A DNA stretch of 64,000 bases from Candidatus Eiseniibacteriota bacterium. GTDB taxonomy: Bacteria; Eisenbacteria; RBG-16-71-46; CAIMUX01. The stretch lies in the NCBI GenBank assembly GCA_903844735.1, contig CAIMUX010000142.1, positions 31,527 to 95,526 of the forward strand, written 5' to 3'. Both the position numbers and the translations under genes were made by a program. The notes below the pieces were generated by a model. That model did not search any database. It saw only the letters and a program-made list of their open reading frames with translations, and had not been told where the DNA came from. Below, piece after piece: positions 16,658 through 25,521 of the stretch (position 1 is its first letter; each line of letters starts with the position of its first letter).

Positions 16658-16786
16658 GTGAGCCCGGAGGACCGCGGGGCGGTGCCGGGGGGCGAGGTGC
16701 CGCGGCGCATCGAGGAGCGGGACGGACAGGACCGGGTGCTTGCGAAGGCCCTGGGTTTCTTGCGGGAGCGGCTGCCCTGCCGCTGA
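16658..16786 (+). CDS. Possible small protein upstream of era
   Basis: A 42-codon frame starting at GTG reads as an Arg and Glu-rich peptide (GGEVPRRIEERDGQDRVLAK). A 22-base stretch within it closely matches the beginning of the era gene at 16852, so the two may be copies of one short segment. There is no convincing ribosome site and the family is unknown. It could equally be untranslated leader; I report it because codon choice looks like coding sequence. Confidence 0.2.
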   Translation: MSPEDRGAVPGGEVPRRIEERDGQDRVLAKALGFLRERLPCR

Positions 16787-16846
16787 GTGGCGGTGGGGCC
16801 GGAGGGGTGAGAGGTCGACGAACGTCGGCGCGATGGAGTGGAACCT

Positions 16847-17905
16847 GTGAGCATCGAGGAGCGGGACCGACGCGATGGGGGCGGAGAACCCCGCAAGTGC
16901 GAGAACGGCGAAGAGCCGGATCGTCGTGAAGAAGCGAGCGGGAGCGGCGAACCGGATCAGTTCACAACGGAAAGCGTCACAGTGGAAGGATCTTCCGAGA
17001 CCGATGCGTCTCAGGTGCCGACGGTCCCGCCCGGTTTTCGCTGCGGCTTCGTGGCTATCGTGGGCGAGCCGAACGTCGGGAAGTCGACCTTGACCAACCG
17101 CCTCCTGCGCGAACGGCTCTCGATCGTAACCGACAAACCGCAAACGACCCGGCGCAAGACTCTCGGTATCCTAAACGCCGAGGGGTACCAGGCTGTCCTC
17201 CTCGACACGCCCGGGCTCATGGCGCCGCGCTACGAGCTGCACCAGGCGATGCTTCGTGAGGCGCGCGAGGCGCTCGTCGACGCCGACGTGGTTCTCTTTC
17301 TCGTCGAGCCGGACACACGCGTCGATGTCCCGGCCGCAGTGCGCGAGTCGGGCGGTCGGCGTTTCCTCGTCCTGAACAAGGTCGACCTCGTGACGCGCAA
17401 GGACGACCTGCTCCCGATGCTCACCGCGTGGAACGACACCGGCGTCTTCGAGGAGCTGGTGCCGATCTCAGCGCTGGAGGGGCACGGAACCTCGGCTCTT
17501 CTCGACCTGATCGTGCCCCGTCTGCCCGAGGGGCCGCCTTTTTACCCGGTGGACGAGCTGGCAATCCAGCCCGAGCGGTTCTTCGTGGGGGAGATCATTC
17601 GCGAACGGATCTTCGAGCGCTTCGAGAAGGAGATTCCCTATGCCACCGAGGTCACGGTGGAGGAGTTCCACGAGAGGCCGGGAGCGAAGGACTATATCGA
17701 GGCGTGGATCCACGTGGAGCAGCCGTCGCAGAAGGCGATTCTCATCGGAGCCGACGGCGCCGCTATCCGCGGCCTGGGCGAGGACGCGCGCGGGATGATC
17801 GAGGAGTTTCTCGGCCGGCCCGTCTACCTCTCGCTTCGGGTACGCGTGACGCCGAAGTGGAGGAAGCGACCCGATGCGCTGCGCCGCTTCGGGTATCGCG
17901 GGTGA
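16847..17905 (+). CDS. era: GTPase Era with acidic N-terminal extension
   Basis: A ribosome-assembly GTPase that binds 16S rRNA. The G motifs are complete: GEPNVGKST (G1), TTRRKT (G2), DTPGL (G3), NKVD (G4) and SALEG (G5). The C-terminal KH domain follows from about residue 265 (IPYATEVTVEEFHERPG, then AILIGADGAAIRGLG). The protein begins with about 60 residues of charged, low-complexity sequence before FVAIVGEPNVG, which ordinary Era (about 300 residues) lacks. GTG at 16847 has GGAG 8 bases upstream; GTG at 16838 is also in frame. The stop overlaps the start of the transporter gene by 4 bp (GTGA). Confidence 0.95.
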   Translation: MSIEERDRRDGGGEPRKCENGEEPDRREEASGSGEPDQFTTESVTVEGSSETDASQVPTVPPGFRCGFVAIVGEPNVGKSTLTNRLLRERLSIVTDKPQTTRRKTLGILNAEGYQAVLLDTPGLMAPRYELHQAMLREAREALVDADVVLFLVEPDTRVDVPAAVRESGGRRFLVLNKVDLVTRKDDLLPMLTAWNDTGVFEELVPISALEGHGTSALLDLIVPRLPEGPPFYPVDELAIQPERFFVGEIIRERIFERFEKEIPYATEVTVEEFHERPGAKDYIEAWIHVEQPSQKAILIGADGAAIRGLGEDARGMIEEFLGRPVYLSLRVRVTPKWRKRPDALRRFGYRG

Positions 17906-18825
17906 CCGCTCCGGGCGGGATCCCTGACGAAGCCTTCGCGCTCAGCTCGGCCGCGCTCTGGGCCGTGGCCTCCGCCCTCTTCACGATCGAGGGGCGCACT
18001 CTGAGCCCGGCTGTGATGAATGCGGTGAAGTCGATGGGCGCGGCGCTGGTCTTCGCACTGGTCCTCCTCGTCAGCCCGGTTGGCCCGCTGGGGCGGCCGG
18101 CCGGATCGCTCTTTCCCGCCGGGGCTGTGAGCCTCGTCCTCGTGCTATCGGGACTGATCGGGATCGCGCTCGGGGACACCTGTTATTTCGAATCTCTGGC
18201 GCGGATCGGCGTGCGGCGATCGTTGATGGTCGGCCTCTTGGCACCGGTCTTCACCGCGGTGGCGGCGGCGATCGCCGGGCAGCCGTTGCCGGGGATCCCG
18301 GGGTTTGCCGGCATTTCGCTCACTCTGGGGGGGATTCTACTGGTGGTGCGGGTGGCGCCGGTTCGGGGGGACACCACGGTTCCGCGGCATCACGGCGTTG
18401 GCGCTTGGGGTTTCGGTGTGATGGCGGCCCTCTGCCAGGCGATCGGGATCGTCATGACCAAGGACGCCATCGGGCGAAGCGGTGTGCTGCCGGCGTCACT
18501 CCTGCGGCTCCTCGCCGGAGGGTTGGGGATTCTTGTCTTCGAACTGCTGCGCGGGCGCGGCGCCGGGCTGCCCGCGGCTGTGGTGCGCGGTTTCGCCCGG
18601 CCGCGGCTCGTCCTCGCGGCCCTCCTCGGCACGGTGGTGGCGTTCTACCTCTTTCAGGTGGCCGTGATGCTCGGCTCGCCACCGGTCACTGCGGCCCTGT
18701 GTGCGACCTCGCCTATCCTCGTGGCGCCCATCGCCGCGCGGTGGCTCGGTGAGCGCATGCCGTGGACGGCCGCTCTTGGTACACTCCTCGCCGTCGGTGG
18801 TGTCGTCCTCGTTGCTCTGGACTGA
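17902..18825 (+). CDS. EamA/DMT-family membrane transporter
   Basis: A 307-residue inner-membrane protein with ten predicted hydrophobic segments in two repeats, the layout of the drug/metabolite transporter superfamily. Each repeat carries an EamA pattern, seen in SSAALWAVASALFTIEGRTL at the start and in TAALCATSPILVAPIAARWL and GERMPWTAALGTLLAVGGVV at the end. GTG at 17902 overlaps the era stop, so translation is probably coupled. The transported compound cannot be inferred. Confidence 0.82.
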   Translation: MTAPGGIPDEAFALSSAALWAVASALFTIEGRTLSPAVMNAVKSMGAALVFALVLLVSPVGPLGRPAGSLFPAGAVSLVLVLSGLIGIALGDTCYFESLARIGVRRSLMVGLLAPVFTAVAAAIAGQPLPGIPGFAGISLTLGGILLVVRVAPVRGDTTVPRHHGVGAWGFGVMAALCQAIGIVMTKDAIGRSGVLPASLLRLLAGGLGILVFELLRGRGAGLPAAVVRGFARPRLVLAALLGTVVAFYLFQVAVMLGSPPVTAALCATSPILVAPIAARWLGERMPWTAALGTLLAVGGVVLVALD

Positions 18826-18852
18826 ACGGATAGGCAACGGCGAGGGAGCCCA

Positions 18853-20331
18853 ATGCACGAAGAAACGACCGCAGGCCGTCGCGAAGGGGTCCGTGGGGAG
18901 AGCTTCACGCTGGAGGATCTGCCCGGCGCCGTGACCGATCCCGAGATCTGCGGTGCCTATGCCGCCGATGCTTCCGGTCTCTCTCGCGTCCCCGACGCGG
19001 TGGTGCGCCCGCAATCGGAAGACGAAGTCCGCGAATTGCTGCGCGTCTGCTCCGCCCGTGGGATCGCGGTAACGCCGCAGGGACTGCGATCCAGCACCAC
19101 CGGTGCCTCGGTCCCGGCGCGCGGCATCGTCGTCTCGTTGGAGCGGATGGCCCGCGTCCTTTCGATCGATCCACAGCGGCGCGTGGTGGTAGCCGAGCCC
19201 GGTATTGTCGCCTCCGAGTTCAAGGCCCGCGTGCGTGAGGCGGGGCTCTTCTACCCGGTCGACCCGACCAGTGAGGCGGAGTGCACCCTCGGCGGCACCG
19301 TGGCCTGCAATGCGAGTGGTTCCCGCACCTACCGCTATGGTCCGACGCGGGGCTATGTCCGTGCGTTGCGCGTCGTCCTGGCGGACGGATCGGTGCGCGA
19401 GGTCCGCCGCATCTCCAGCGACAAGAATTCCACCGGCTATGCCGGGCTGCAGAATCCGGTCGATATCTGGATCGGCAGCGAGGGGACGCTAGGGGTCGTG
19501 ACGCAGGTGGAGCTCGATCTTCTCTTGCTCCCGCCCGGTGTTTTCGGGGCGCTGGCGTTTTTTCGCGACTGGCGGGCGGCGGTGGGCTTCGTGCAGGCCG
19601 CCGACGCTTCCCGTCGAGTGTCGACGGCCTCGGGGAAAGCGGGTCTGCGGCCGCGGTGCCTCGAGCTCTTCGACCACGGTTCGCTTGACCTCGTGCGTCC
19701 GGATGCAGGCGGGCTTCGCATCCCGGCGGCGGCCGGGGCTGCCGTCTTCTTCGAGGAAGAGGTGTCGACCGAAGAATCGCTTTCGGCCATGGAGCGCTGG
19801 TATGCGGCGATTGAGGAGGCGGAAGGCCTGGCCGACGACACCGTCGTGGCGCAATCCGAGGCCGAGCAGGCGGAACTGAAGCGGTTGCGCCACGCGCTTC
19901 CCGCTGGGATGAATGAGCGCGGTGCGCGCGCCGTGTCGAATGGCGGACGCAAGGTCTCGACTGACTTTGCGGTGCCACTGGACAAGCTCCCGCAGATGAT
20001 GGAAGAGGCCTACACCATCGTGCGAGAGATCTTCGGCGGTTTCCATGTCGCCTATGGGCACGCCGGGAACGGCCACCCGCACTTCAACCTCCTCGCCGAG
20101 GATGCGGCCGGGCTGACCAAGGCCCGCGAGGCGGCTCGACGCATGGCGGAGCGGGCGCTGGACCTGGGCGGCACGATGGCGGCGGAGCACGGCATCGGCA
20201 AGGTGAAGTCGGCACTCTACCGCCGTCTGTATCCCGTCTGGCTCGTCGAGGCAAGCCTCGGCATCAAGCGCGCCCTCGATCCGCAGGGGATCCTTTCGCC
20301 GGGGAACATCTTCGGGGAGGATGAGATTTGA
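18853..20331 (+). CDS. FAD-binding oxidase, GlcD/D-lactate dehydrogenase family
   Basis: A 492-residue flavoenzyme with the FAD_binding_4 (PCMH-type) domain followed by the FAD-oxidase C domain. Visible are VRPQSEDEVRELLRVC, VVVAEPGIVASEFKA, GGTVACNASGSRTYRYGPTR with the FAD-contacting loop, WIGSEGTLGVVTQVEL, and at the end AYGHAGNGHPHFNLL and MAAEHGIGKVK. This family oxidises D-2-hydroxyacids such as glycolate or D-lactate; the substrate here is open. GAGGGAG precedes the ATG. It heads a run of genes, each overlapping the next by 4 bp, down to tolB. Confidence 0.88.
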   Translation: MHEETTAGRREGVRGESFTLEDLPGAVTDPEICGAYAADASGLSRVPDAVVRPQSEDEVRELLRVCSARGIAVTPQGLRSSTTGASVPARGIVVSLERMARVLSIDPQRRVVVAEPGIVASEFKARVREAGLFYPVDPTSEAECTLGGTVACNASGSRTYRYGPTRGYVRALRVVLADGSVREVRRISSDKNSTGYAGLQNPVDIWIGSEGTLGVVTQVELDLLLLPPGVFGALAFFRDWRAAVGFVQAADASRRVSTASGKAGLRPRCLELFDHGSLDLVRPDAGGLRIPAAAGAAVFFEEEVSTEESLSAMERWYAAIEEAEGLADDTVVAQSEAEQAELKRLRHALPAGMNERGARAVSNGGRKVSTDFAVPLDKLPQMMEEAYTIVREIFGGFHVAYGHAGNGHPHFNLLAEDAAGLTKAREAARRMAERALDLGGTMAAEHGIGKVKSALYRRLYPVWLVEASLGIKRALDPQGILSPGNIFGEDEI

Positions 20332-22160
20332 GCGAGAGGGGAGAGTTGTCGTCGCACAACCAATCGGCCGCGTCCCCGCGCCCGCGCGCGTTTCTCGAAG
20401 ACTGGTGCGCCCGGCTTGACGGCGGACCCTATCCTGCGTACCGAGATCTCCGCGGGTGCCATCGATTGCGAGGGTGTGACCTCGATGTAGTACGCGTCCA
20501 GCCGGACCCGTTTGCCGGGCCGTCGCGGGTACGCCTGCTCGTGCCGTGGGATCAGACCGGGCTGCCCCTGGAATCCGGTGCGCTGCCCGGGGGCCGGGGG
20601 GCGTCCGTTCCCGGCCTCGTCGACCGTGATTCCGCGCGCGCTGTGGGACTACGCGACTTCACCGGCCGCCGGGTTGGTCGCTGGCTCGATGAAGCCGGGG
20701 CTCAGGGCCGCCCGACGGTGTCGGTCGAACGGCACGGCCAGGGCATGCTCGATCGCTCGGCGGTCCTGTTTCGCCGTGACGGGCTTGAAATCCGGCTCGC
20801 TGTGGAGCTCCCAGCGCGCGGGCGGAGGATCCTGGGCCGCGAGGCGGCGCGTCTCCTTCTGCAAGTGCCGGAGCGCCTCATAGCCGAGTGTCTCGCCCCG
20901 GGTGCGTTCGATCCGGCGACCGCGCTGCGCCATGCGCAGACGGCGGAGGATTTCGCGGCGTTGCAGGACGCACTCACGCAACGCGCTTGGATCGCCTTCG
21001 TCGCCGATGGGGCGCGCCTGGCCCGCCGCGCGGGGAACGACGACAGGCCCCTGACCGAAGGACCGGTCGTGGCGTTCGAATCGCCGCCGGCGCTGCGCCG
21101 CGAGGTGACGCTGCCGCACGCCGGACGGGTCACCGGCCTGGCGTTCGATCCCGGCGTCGTTCTCTTGTGCGGCGGTGGATTTCACGGGAAGAGCACCCTC
21201 TTGCGCGCCCTGTGTGCCGCGGTGATCCCGCATGTCCCCGGTGACGGGCGCGAGCGGGTGGCGGTGCGGGCGGACGCGATGTCTGTGCGCGCGGAAGAAG
21301 GGCGGTCGGTCCACGACGTCGATCTCCGTCCGTTCCTGCACGACCTGCCGTTCGGCCGCCCCGCGCACGGATTCTCCACCGAGAATGCGAGCGGTTCGAC
21401 CTCGCAGGCATCGGCGATTCTCGAGGCGCTCCAGGGCGGCAGTCGCTTGCTGCTGATAGACGAGGACACGTCGGCCACCAATTTCATGATTCGCGACAGA
21501 CTGATGGAGCGCTTGCTTGTTTCGAGACAGGAGCCGATCACCCCGTTTCTGCACCGTGCACAGACGCTGCATCGGGGATTGGGGGTTTCCTCGGTTCTCG
21601 TCATCGGCGGCTCGGGGGAGTACTTCCGCGCTGCCGATCGAGTGCTGCTTCTCGATACCTATTGCGTGGAAGACCGAACCGCCCAGGCCCGGGACATCGT
21701 CCGCGACCACCCGCCGCTTCCCGAGGACCCGGCTGCCATGGACCTCTTCCGTGCGGCCGCCGATCCTGGTTCCCGGGCGCTGCCACCCGGCCCGCCCGGG
21801 GAGCCTCGTGTCCGTGCCCACGACGCGCGTCGCCTATCGGTGGATCGGGTCTCCCTCGACCTTGGGGGGGGCGAATCGCTGCGCGATGTCTCGCAGGCCC
21901 GGTTCCTCGCCGCGGTGCTTTCGCGCTGGTTGCGGGAACAAGGAGTTCCGCGGGGAGGTACTGCCCGTCGTGCGGCGTCGCCCGCGGATCTTCTCGGCTG
22001 GTACTCGCGGGCCTGGGAGAAGGCCGGATTGGATGGTTTCGAGCCGGGCCCACGCGGGGATTTTGCGGCCGTGCGCCCCCTGGACCTGCTCGCGGCGGTG
22101 AATCGGCTGCGGGCGCGCGGCGCACCGGAGGGAGCTTGGGCACTAGAGGAGGAGGAGTGA
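20328..22160 (+). CDS. ABC-class P-loop ATPase of the COG3044 family
   Basis: A 610-residue soluble protein of the 'predicted ATPase of the ABC class' family. The middle carries a Walker A, LLCGGGFHGKSTLLRAL, an ABC-like signature region (FSTENASGSTSQASAILEAL) and a Walker B, LLLIDEDTSATNFMIRD. Other family marks are SRVRLLVPWDQTGLP near the start and VLVIGGSGEYFRAADRVLLLD after the Walker B, here split as in the family. The known eukaryotic relative MRB1590 binds RNA in trypanosome editing; the bacterial role is unknown. It starts at TTG 20328, overlapping the oxidase stop, with GGGGAGG 7 bases upstream. Confidence 0.85.
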   Translation: MSERGELSSHNQSAASPRPRAFLEDWCARLDGGPYPAYRDLRGCHRLRGCDLDVVRVQPDPFAGPSRVRLLVPWDQTGLPLESGALPGGRGASVPGLVDRDSARAVGLRDFTGRRVGRWLDEAGAQGRPTVSVERHGQGMLDRSAVLFRRDGLEIRLAVELPARGRRILGREAARLLLQVPERLIAECLAPGAFDPATALRHAQTAEDFAALQDALTQRAWIAFVADGARLARRAGNDDRPLTEGPVVAFESPPALRREVTLPHAGRVTGLAFDPGVVLLCGGGFHGKSTLLRALCAAVIPHVPGDGRERVAVRADAMSVRAEEGRSVHDVDLRPFLHDLPFGRPAHGFSTENASGSTSQASAILEALQGGSRLLLIDEDTSATNFMIRDRLMERLLVSRQEPITPFLHRAQTLHRGLGVSSVLVIGGSGEYFRAADRVLLLDTYCVEDRTAQARDIVRDHPPLPEDPAAMDLFRAAADPGSRALPPGPPGEPRVRAHDARRLSVDRVSLDLGGGESLRDVSQARFLAAVLSRWLREQGVPRGGTARRAASPADLLGWYSRAWEKAGLDGFEPGPRGDFAAVRPLDLLAAVNRLRARGAPEGAWALEEEE

Positions 22161-23125
22161 GGTCGATACGTTTTGCGCTCCTGGCCTCGCTCGTGCTGCA
22201 CGCGGTGGCGCTCGCCGTCGTTGCCGTAGCGGCGCGGCCCCACTTCACTGTTCCGTCCCGCCTCCAAGGAATCCCCGTGGACTTCATAGCCCTGGCCGCC
22301 CCCGCCCCTGCGCTCACCGAGCGGGCCCGGCCCGCGCCCGCGCTCACCGAACGGGCCCGGCCCACGCCTTCACTCACCGAACGGGCCCGGCCCACGCCTT
22401 CACTCACCGAACGGGCCCGGCCCACGCCTTCACTCACCGAACGGGCCCGGCCCATGCCTTCACTCACCGAACGGGCCCGGCCCACGCCTTCACTCAACGA
22501 TCGGGCCCACGCGGTGGCGGCGAAGCCGGTGGATCGCGTTCCTGACCCCTTCCAGCCGCGCCCGCGCCGCGAACCGCCTCCGCGGCCGGACCAGCAGCGT
22601 CTGGATCCGCCGCGCCGCGACCCGCCGCTGCGTGAAGAGTCGCCGCGTCCGGAGCCGCCACGCGAGGAGCCGAAGCCCAGGCCGGCGCCGGAGGCGCAAC
22701 CTGACCTCCCGCGCCAGGGCGGGGCCGACACCACCCAGGTCATGCCCAGCGAACTGCCGCGGGTCGGTGACTTGCGGGGCGCCATGCAGATGCGGGTCGA
22801 CGGAGACGTGTTGCCGTACGCCTACTATCTCTCCAACGTGCAGGGCAAGATCGCCGGCTTCTGGGAACCACCGGCGGGAATCGAACAGCAACCGGGGGAG
22901 GTCGCCGCCATCGTCTGGTTCCGCATCGAGAGGGACGGGGTGGTGCGACTGAGTCATGTCGAGCGGCCGTCGGGGATCAACCCGTTCGATACGTTCGCGC
23001 TGCGCGCCCTCGCCCGCGCGCTGCCGCTGCCGCCGCTGCCCGAGGACTACCCGGGCGATCATCTCATCATTCATCTGCGTTTCGTCTACAGTCACGAGGC
23101 ACACGTCCCTGCGGAGGCCCGGTGA
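22157..23125 (+). CDS. TonB-like periplasmic-spanning protein with decapeptide repeats
   Basis: One N-terminal membrane helix (ALLASLVLHAVALAVVAVAA) is followed by a long Pro/Arg/Glu-rich stalk and a TonB/TolA-type C-terminal domain (LSNVQGKIAGFWEPPAG, VAAIVWFRIERDGVVRLS, NPFDTFALRALARALPLPPLP). The stalk contains seven decapeptide repeats (TPSLTERARP-like), encoded by a 30-bp array, then a proline-rich part. It starts at GTG 22157, overlapping the ATPase stop. Context directly before tolB and pal suggests it acts like TolA, linking the inner membrane to the Tol-Pal complex. The tolQ and tolR genes are not in the window. Confidence 0.82.
   Translation: MRSIRFALLASLVLHAVALAVVAVAARPHFTVPSRLQGIPVDFIALAAPAPALTERARPAPALTERARPTPSLTERARPTPSLTERARPTPSLTERARPMPSLTERARPTPSLNDRAHAVAAKPVDRVPDPFQPRPRREPPPRPDQQRLDPPRRDPPLREESPRPEPPREEPKPRPAPEAQPDLPRQGGADTTQVMPSELPRVGDLRGAMQMRVDGDVLPYAYYLSNVQGKIAGFWEPPAGIEQQPGEVAAIVWFRIERDGVVRLSHVERPSGINPFDTFALRALARALPLPPLPEDYPGDHLIIHLRFVYSHEAHVPAEAR
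22304..22513 (+). repeat. 30-bp tandem repeat in the TonB-like gene
   Basis: Seven in-frame 30-bp units encode APALTERARP (twice), TPSLTERARP (three times), MPSLTERARP and a diverged last unit TPSLNDRAHA. Central units are nearly identical at DNA level, which points to recent expansion. The array lies in the periplasmic stalk, so unit number would set stalk length. Confidence 0.9.
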
Positions 23126-24000
23126 ATTCACAAGCGACATTCACCGCCGCGAACCTCTCCTCCGGCGAGGCGGCTCGGTCCATCGAGGAGAACGCCGGCT
23201 CCGTGGAACCTGCGGTGCCCGGCTGGAATCGTCTGTGGACGCTTCCGGGATACTGGCGGCCTCTCGCCCTCTCTCTGTGTCTGCACCTGCTTCTCTCGCT
23301 CCTCTCTCTTCCGGCGGGACGCCGTGAGCACCGAGAGGCGCCGAGGTCGGTCCGGTTTTCCTCGGCGCGGCTGGTGACGATCGTGCCCCCGGGCCCGGCT
23401 GCCGCCGCTCGGCTTCGACCCGCCGCGGTGCAGACCCGACCCCCGGAGTCTCCGCCGGACCCGGCCGCCGGCCGCGTGATCCCGAAGCGCCTGCCACCCC
23501 CGTCCGCCTCGCCCCGGACGCGGGAAGCACCGCGCGATGCGGCGCGCCCTCGTGCCGGAGCCGCCCGAGCCGATGCTCCGCAGACGGGCCCGGTGACCGG
23601 ACGCCTTGACGGCGGCGGAGTCGTCCGTTCGGCGCTACCCCAGGTGGGAGACCACGGCGGTGCATTGGAGATCCGAGCGGATGGTGAGGACCTGGGATAC
23701 AGCTATTACTTCCTCGCGCTCCTGCGAAAGATTTCCGAGTACTGGGAGCCGCCACCGGGGAACTGGGGGGACGAGGTGGCGGCCATGGTGCGATTCACCG
23801 TCCTGCGTGACGGTTCGGTGCCGCCGGTCTCCGTGGAGGAGCCATCCGGTCTCGGTGCCTTCGATGCCTCAGCCATGCGGGCCGTGACCCGTGCGGCGCC
23901 GCTCCCGCCGCTTCCGCAGGAGTACCAAGGCGAGCATATAGTTTTCCATCTTCGCTTCGTCTACGGCCGGGACTCCGGCAACCCAGGGAGGAATCCGTGA
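23122..24000 (+). CDS. Second TonB-like protein (TolA-like)
   Basis: A 292-residue paralogue of the preceding protein. A membrane helix (LALSLCLHLLLSLLSLPAG) lies after about 47 cytoplasmic residues, followed by a Pro/Ala/Arg-rich stalk and a TonB-type C-terminal domain (YYFLALLRKISEYWEPPPG, FTVLRDGSVPPVSVEEPSG, AMRAVTRAAPLPPLPQEYQG). Both copies share the pattern 'LPLPPLPxxYxGxHxxxHLRFVY' at the end. GTG at 23122 overlaps the previous stop. Two TolA-like proteins in series before tolB is unusual; they might work together as a heterodimer or with different partners. Confidence 0.82.
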   Translation: MNSQATFTAANLSSGEAARSIEENAGSVEPAVPGWNRLWTLPGYWRPLALSLCLHLLLSLLSLPAGRREHREAPRSVRFSSARLVTIVPPGPAAAARLRPAAVQTRPPESPPDPAAGRVIPKRLPPPSASPRTREAPRDAARPRAGAARADAPQTGPVTGRLDGGGVVRSALPQVGDHGGALEIRADGEDLGYSYYFLALLRKISEYWEPPPGNWGDEVAAMVRFTVLRDGSVPPVSVEEPSGLGAFDASAMRAVTRAAPLPPLPQEYQGEHIVFHLRFVYGRDSGNPGRNP

Positions 24001-25334
24001 TCCTGTGCCGTTCCGTGAGGCGCCGCTGCTCGATCTCGGTCTTGAGACTGCTCGGGACCGCGTTGGTTGTGGCACTGTTGCCGCTCATCCCCGTTCTTCC
24101 GCCCACCGCCGCCCGCGCCCAAACCGAGTTCCGCGGCGAGATCCGCGAGGGAGCGCTGTTTAAGATTCCGGTCGAAGTGCGGGACTGGGAGTATGTCGAG
24201 ACCCCGCGCCGCCTTCTCGCCGGGGGCGAGGAGTGCGAGGCTGTGCTGGTGCAGGATCTCGCCTACAGTGGGTTCTTCAAGGTGGAGCGGGAGGCGTTCC
24301 CTCTGCCGACCTCGTCTGACCGGGCCGTGCAGGCGCGGGCCGAGGGAACCGTGCGCCGCGACCACGACCGGCCCCGGCTCGAGGGAAGTCTGGTCGATCC
24401 GGTGAGCGGCAAGCTGATCTTCCGGAAGAGCTACCGGCTTGGCGATCCGCCGGACCGCTGGGCGGTGCACGGCTTTGCCGACGACATCGTCTTGTTCCTC
24501 ACCGGCGAGCGCGGAGTGTCGCAGACGAAGATCGCCTTCGTGGGGGATGCCACCGGCAACAAGGAGGTCTACCTCGTCGACTATGACGGCGCGGCGGCGG
24601 AGATGAAGACCGATCTCCGTTCCATAACCATTTCGCCGCGCTGGTCGCCGACGGGGGACAGGCTGGCCTTCACTACCTTCGCGCGCGGGGCTCCGCAGCT
24701 CGTCGGGTTGCGACTGTCCGAGGGGAAAATCTGGACCATCTCCGACCGGCCGGGGATGAATTCCGCCCCCTGCTGGGGTCCCGACGGGGACAAGATCGCC
24801 TGCTCGCTTTCCTTCGAGGGAAACTCGGAGATCTACCTCAGCGATGCAAACGGCCGGAACCTCCGGCGGCTCACCTGGGAGCCGGCCATCGATACGTCGC
24901 CGACCTTCAGCCCGGACGGCAACCGCATCGCTTTCACCTCGGACCGCTCGGGTGACCCGCAGGTGTTTCTCATGGATTCTGATGGAACCAATCAACACCG
25001 CCTCACCTTCGTCGGAAAGCACAGCGACTCGCCCGATTGGTCGCCCAAGGGGGACCGGATCTTATTCGTGAGCCTGATTGACCGCGTCTTCGACATTTGT
25101 TCGATCAATCCCGACGGGACCGACCTGCGCCGACTCACGCCGGGTACGTTCGGCTGCGAGAACCCGCGCTGGTCACCTGACGGCCGCCAGGTCGTCTTTG
25201 CGCGCCGCGTCGGCGGGGAGCGGAGACTTTTCATCATGACGGCCGACGGTGCGAACCTTCGACAGTTGACCTGGCAGCGCGGCAATCAATACAATCCATC
25301 GTGGTCTCCGCCCTTGACTCGTCAGGGAGATTGA
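23997..25334 (+). CDS. tolB: Tol-Pal system beta-propeller protein TolB
   Basis: A 445-residue periplasmic protein: signal peptide (LGTALVVALLPLIPVL, cleavage near ARAQ), an N-terminal alpha/beta domain (LVQDLAYSGFFKVERE) and a six-bladed propeller built of WD40-like PD40 repeats (SPRWSPTGDRLAFTT, SPTFSPDGNRIAFTS, SPDWSPKGDRILFVS, NPRWSPDGRQVVFAR, NPSWSPP). TolB binds Pal and helps keep the outer membrane attached during division. It starts at GTG 23997, overlapping the previous gene by 4 bp. Its stop lies inside the 18-bp repeat that precedes pal. Confidence 0.95.
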   Translation: MILCRSVRRRCSISVLRLLGTALVVALLPLIPVLPPTAARAQTEFRGEIREGALFKIPVEVRDWEYVETPRRLLAGGEECEAVLVQDLAYSGFFKVEREAFPLPTSSDRAVQARAEGTVRRDHDRPRLEGSLVDPVSGKLIFRKSYRLGDPPDRWAVHGFADDIVLFLTGERGVSQTKIAFVGDATGNKEVYLVDYDGAAAEMKTDLRSITISPRWSPTGDRLAFTTFARGAPQLVGLRLSEGKIWTISDRPGMNSAPCWGPDGDKIACSLSFEGNSEIYLSDANGRNLRRLTWEPAIDTSPTFSPDGNRIAFTSDRSGDPQVFLMDSDGTNQHRLTFVGKHSDSPDWSPKGDRILFVSLIDRVFDICSINPDGTDLRRLTPGTFGCENPRWSPDGRQVVFARRVGGERRLFIMTADGANLRQLTWQRGNQYNPSWSPPLTRQGD

Positions 25335-25450
25335 GCTCGGCAGGGAGATCGAGTCCGACCGGGAGATCGAACCCGGTAGGCAGATTGAGCCTGACCGGGA
25401 CAGCGAACCCGGTAGGGAGATCGAGCCGGACCGGGAAGCCGAGCCCGCAG
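25325..25450 (+). repeat. 18-bp minisatellite between tolB and pal
   Basis: Seven consecutive 18-bp units share GGGAGATCGA at their start; the second halves alternate between a GACC ending (units 2, 4, 6) and a GGTA ending (units 3, 5), giving a 36-bp higher-order period. The tolB stop codon lies in the first unit. One frame stays open from 25318 into pal and would read REIEPDREIEPG-like, but it has no start codon. The rest of the spacer up to pal shows only the ribosome site GGAG. Confidence 0.88.
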
Positions 25451-25521
25451 GGGGCTCGAGTACCGGGATCCGACGGATCGGAACGGCCCCCGGATCGGGC
25501 CATCAAAGAGGAGAACGGAAC

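Noticed and set aside
16639..16929. 97-codon frame before era
   Set aside because: Almost entirely Gly, Arg and Ala, overlapping the era start in another frame; no likeness to known proteins.
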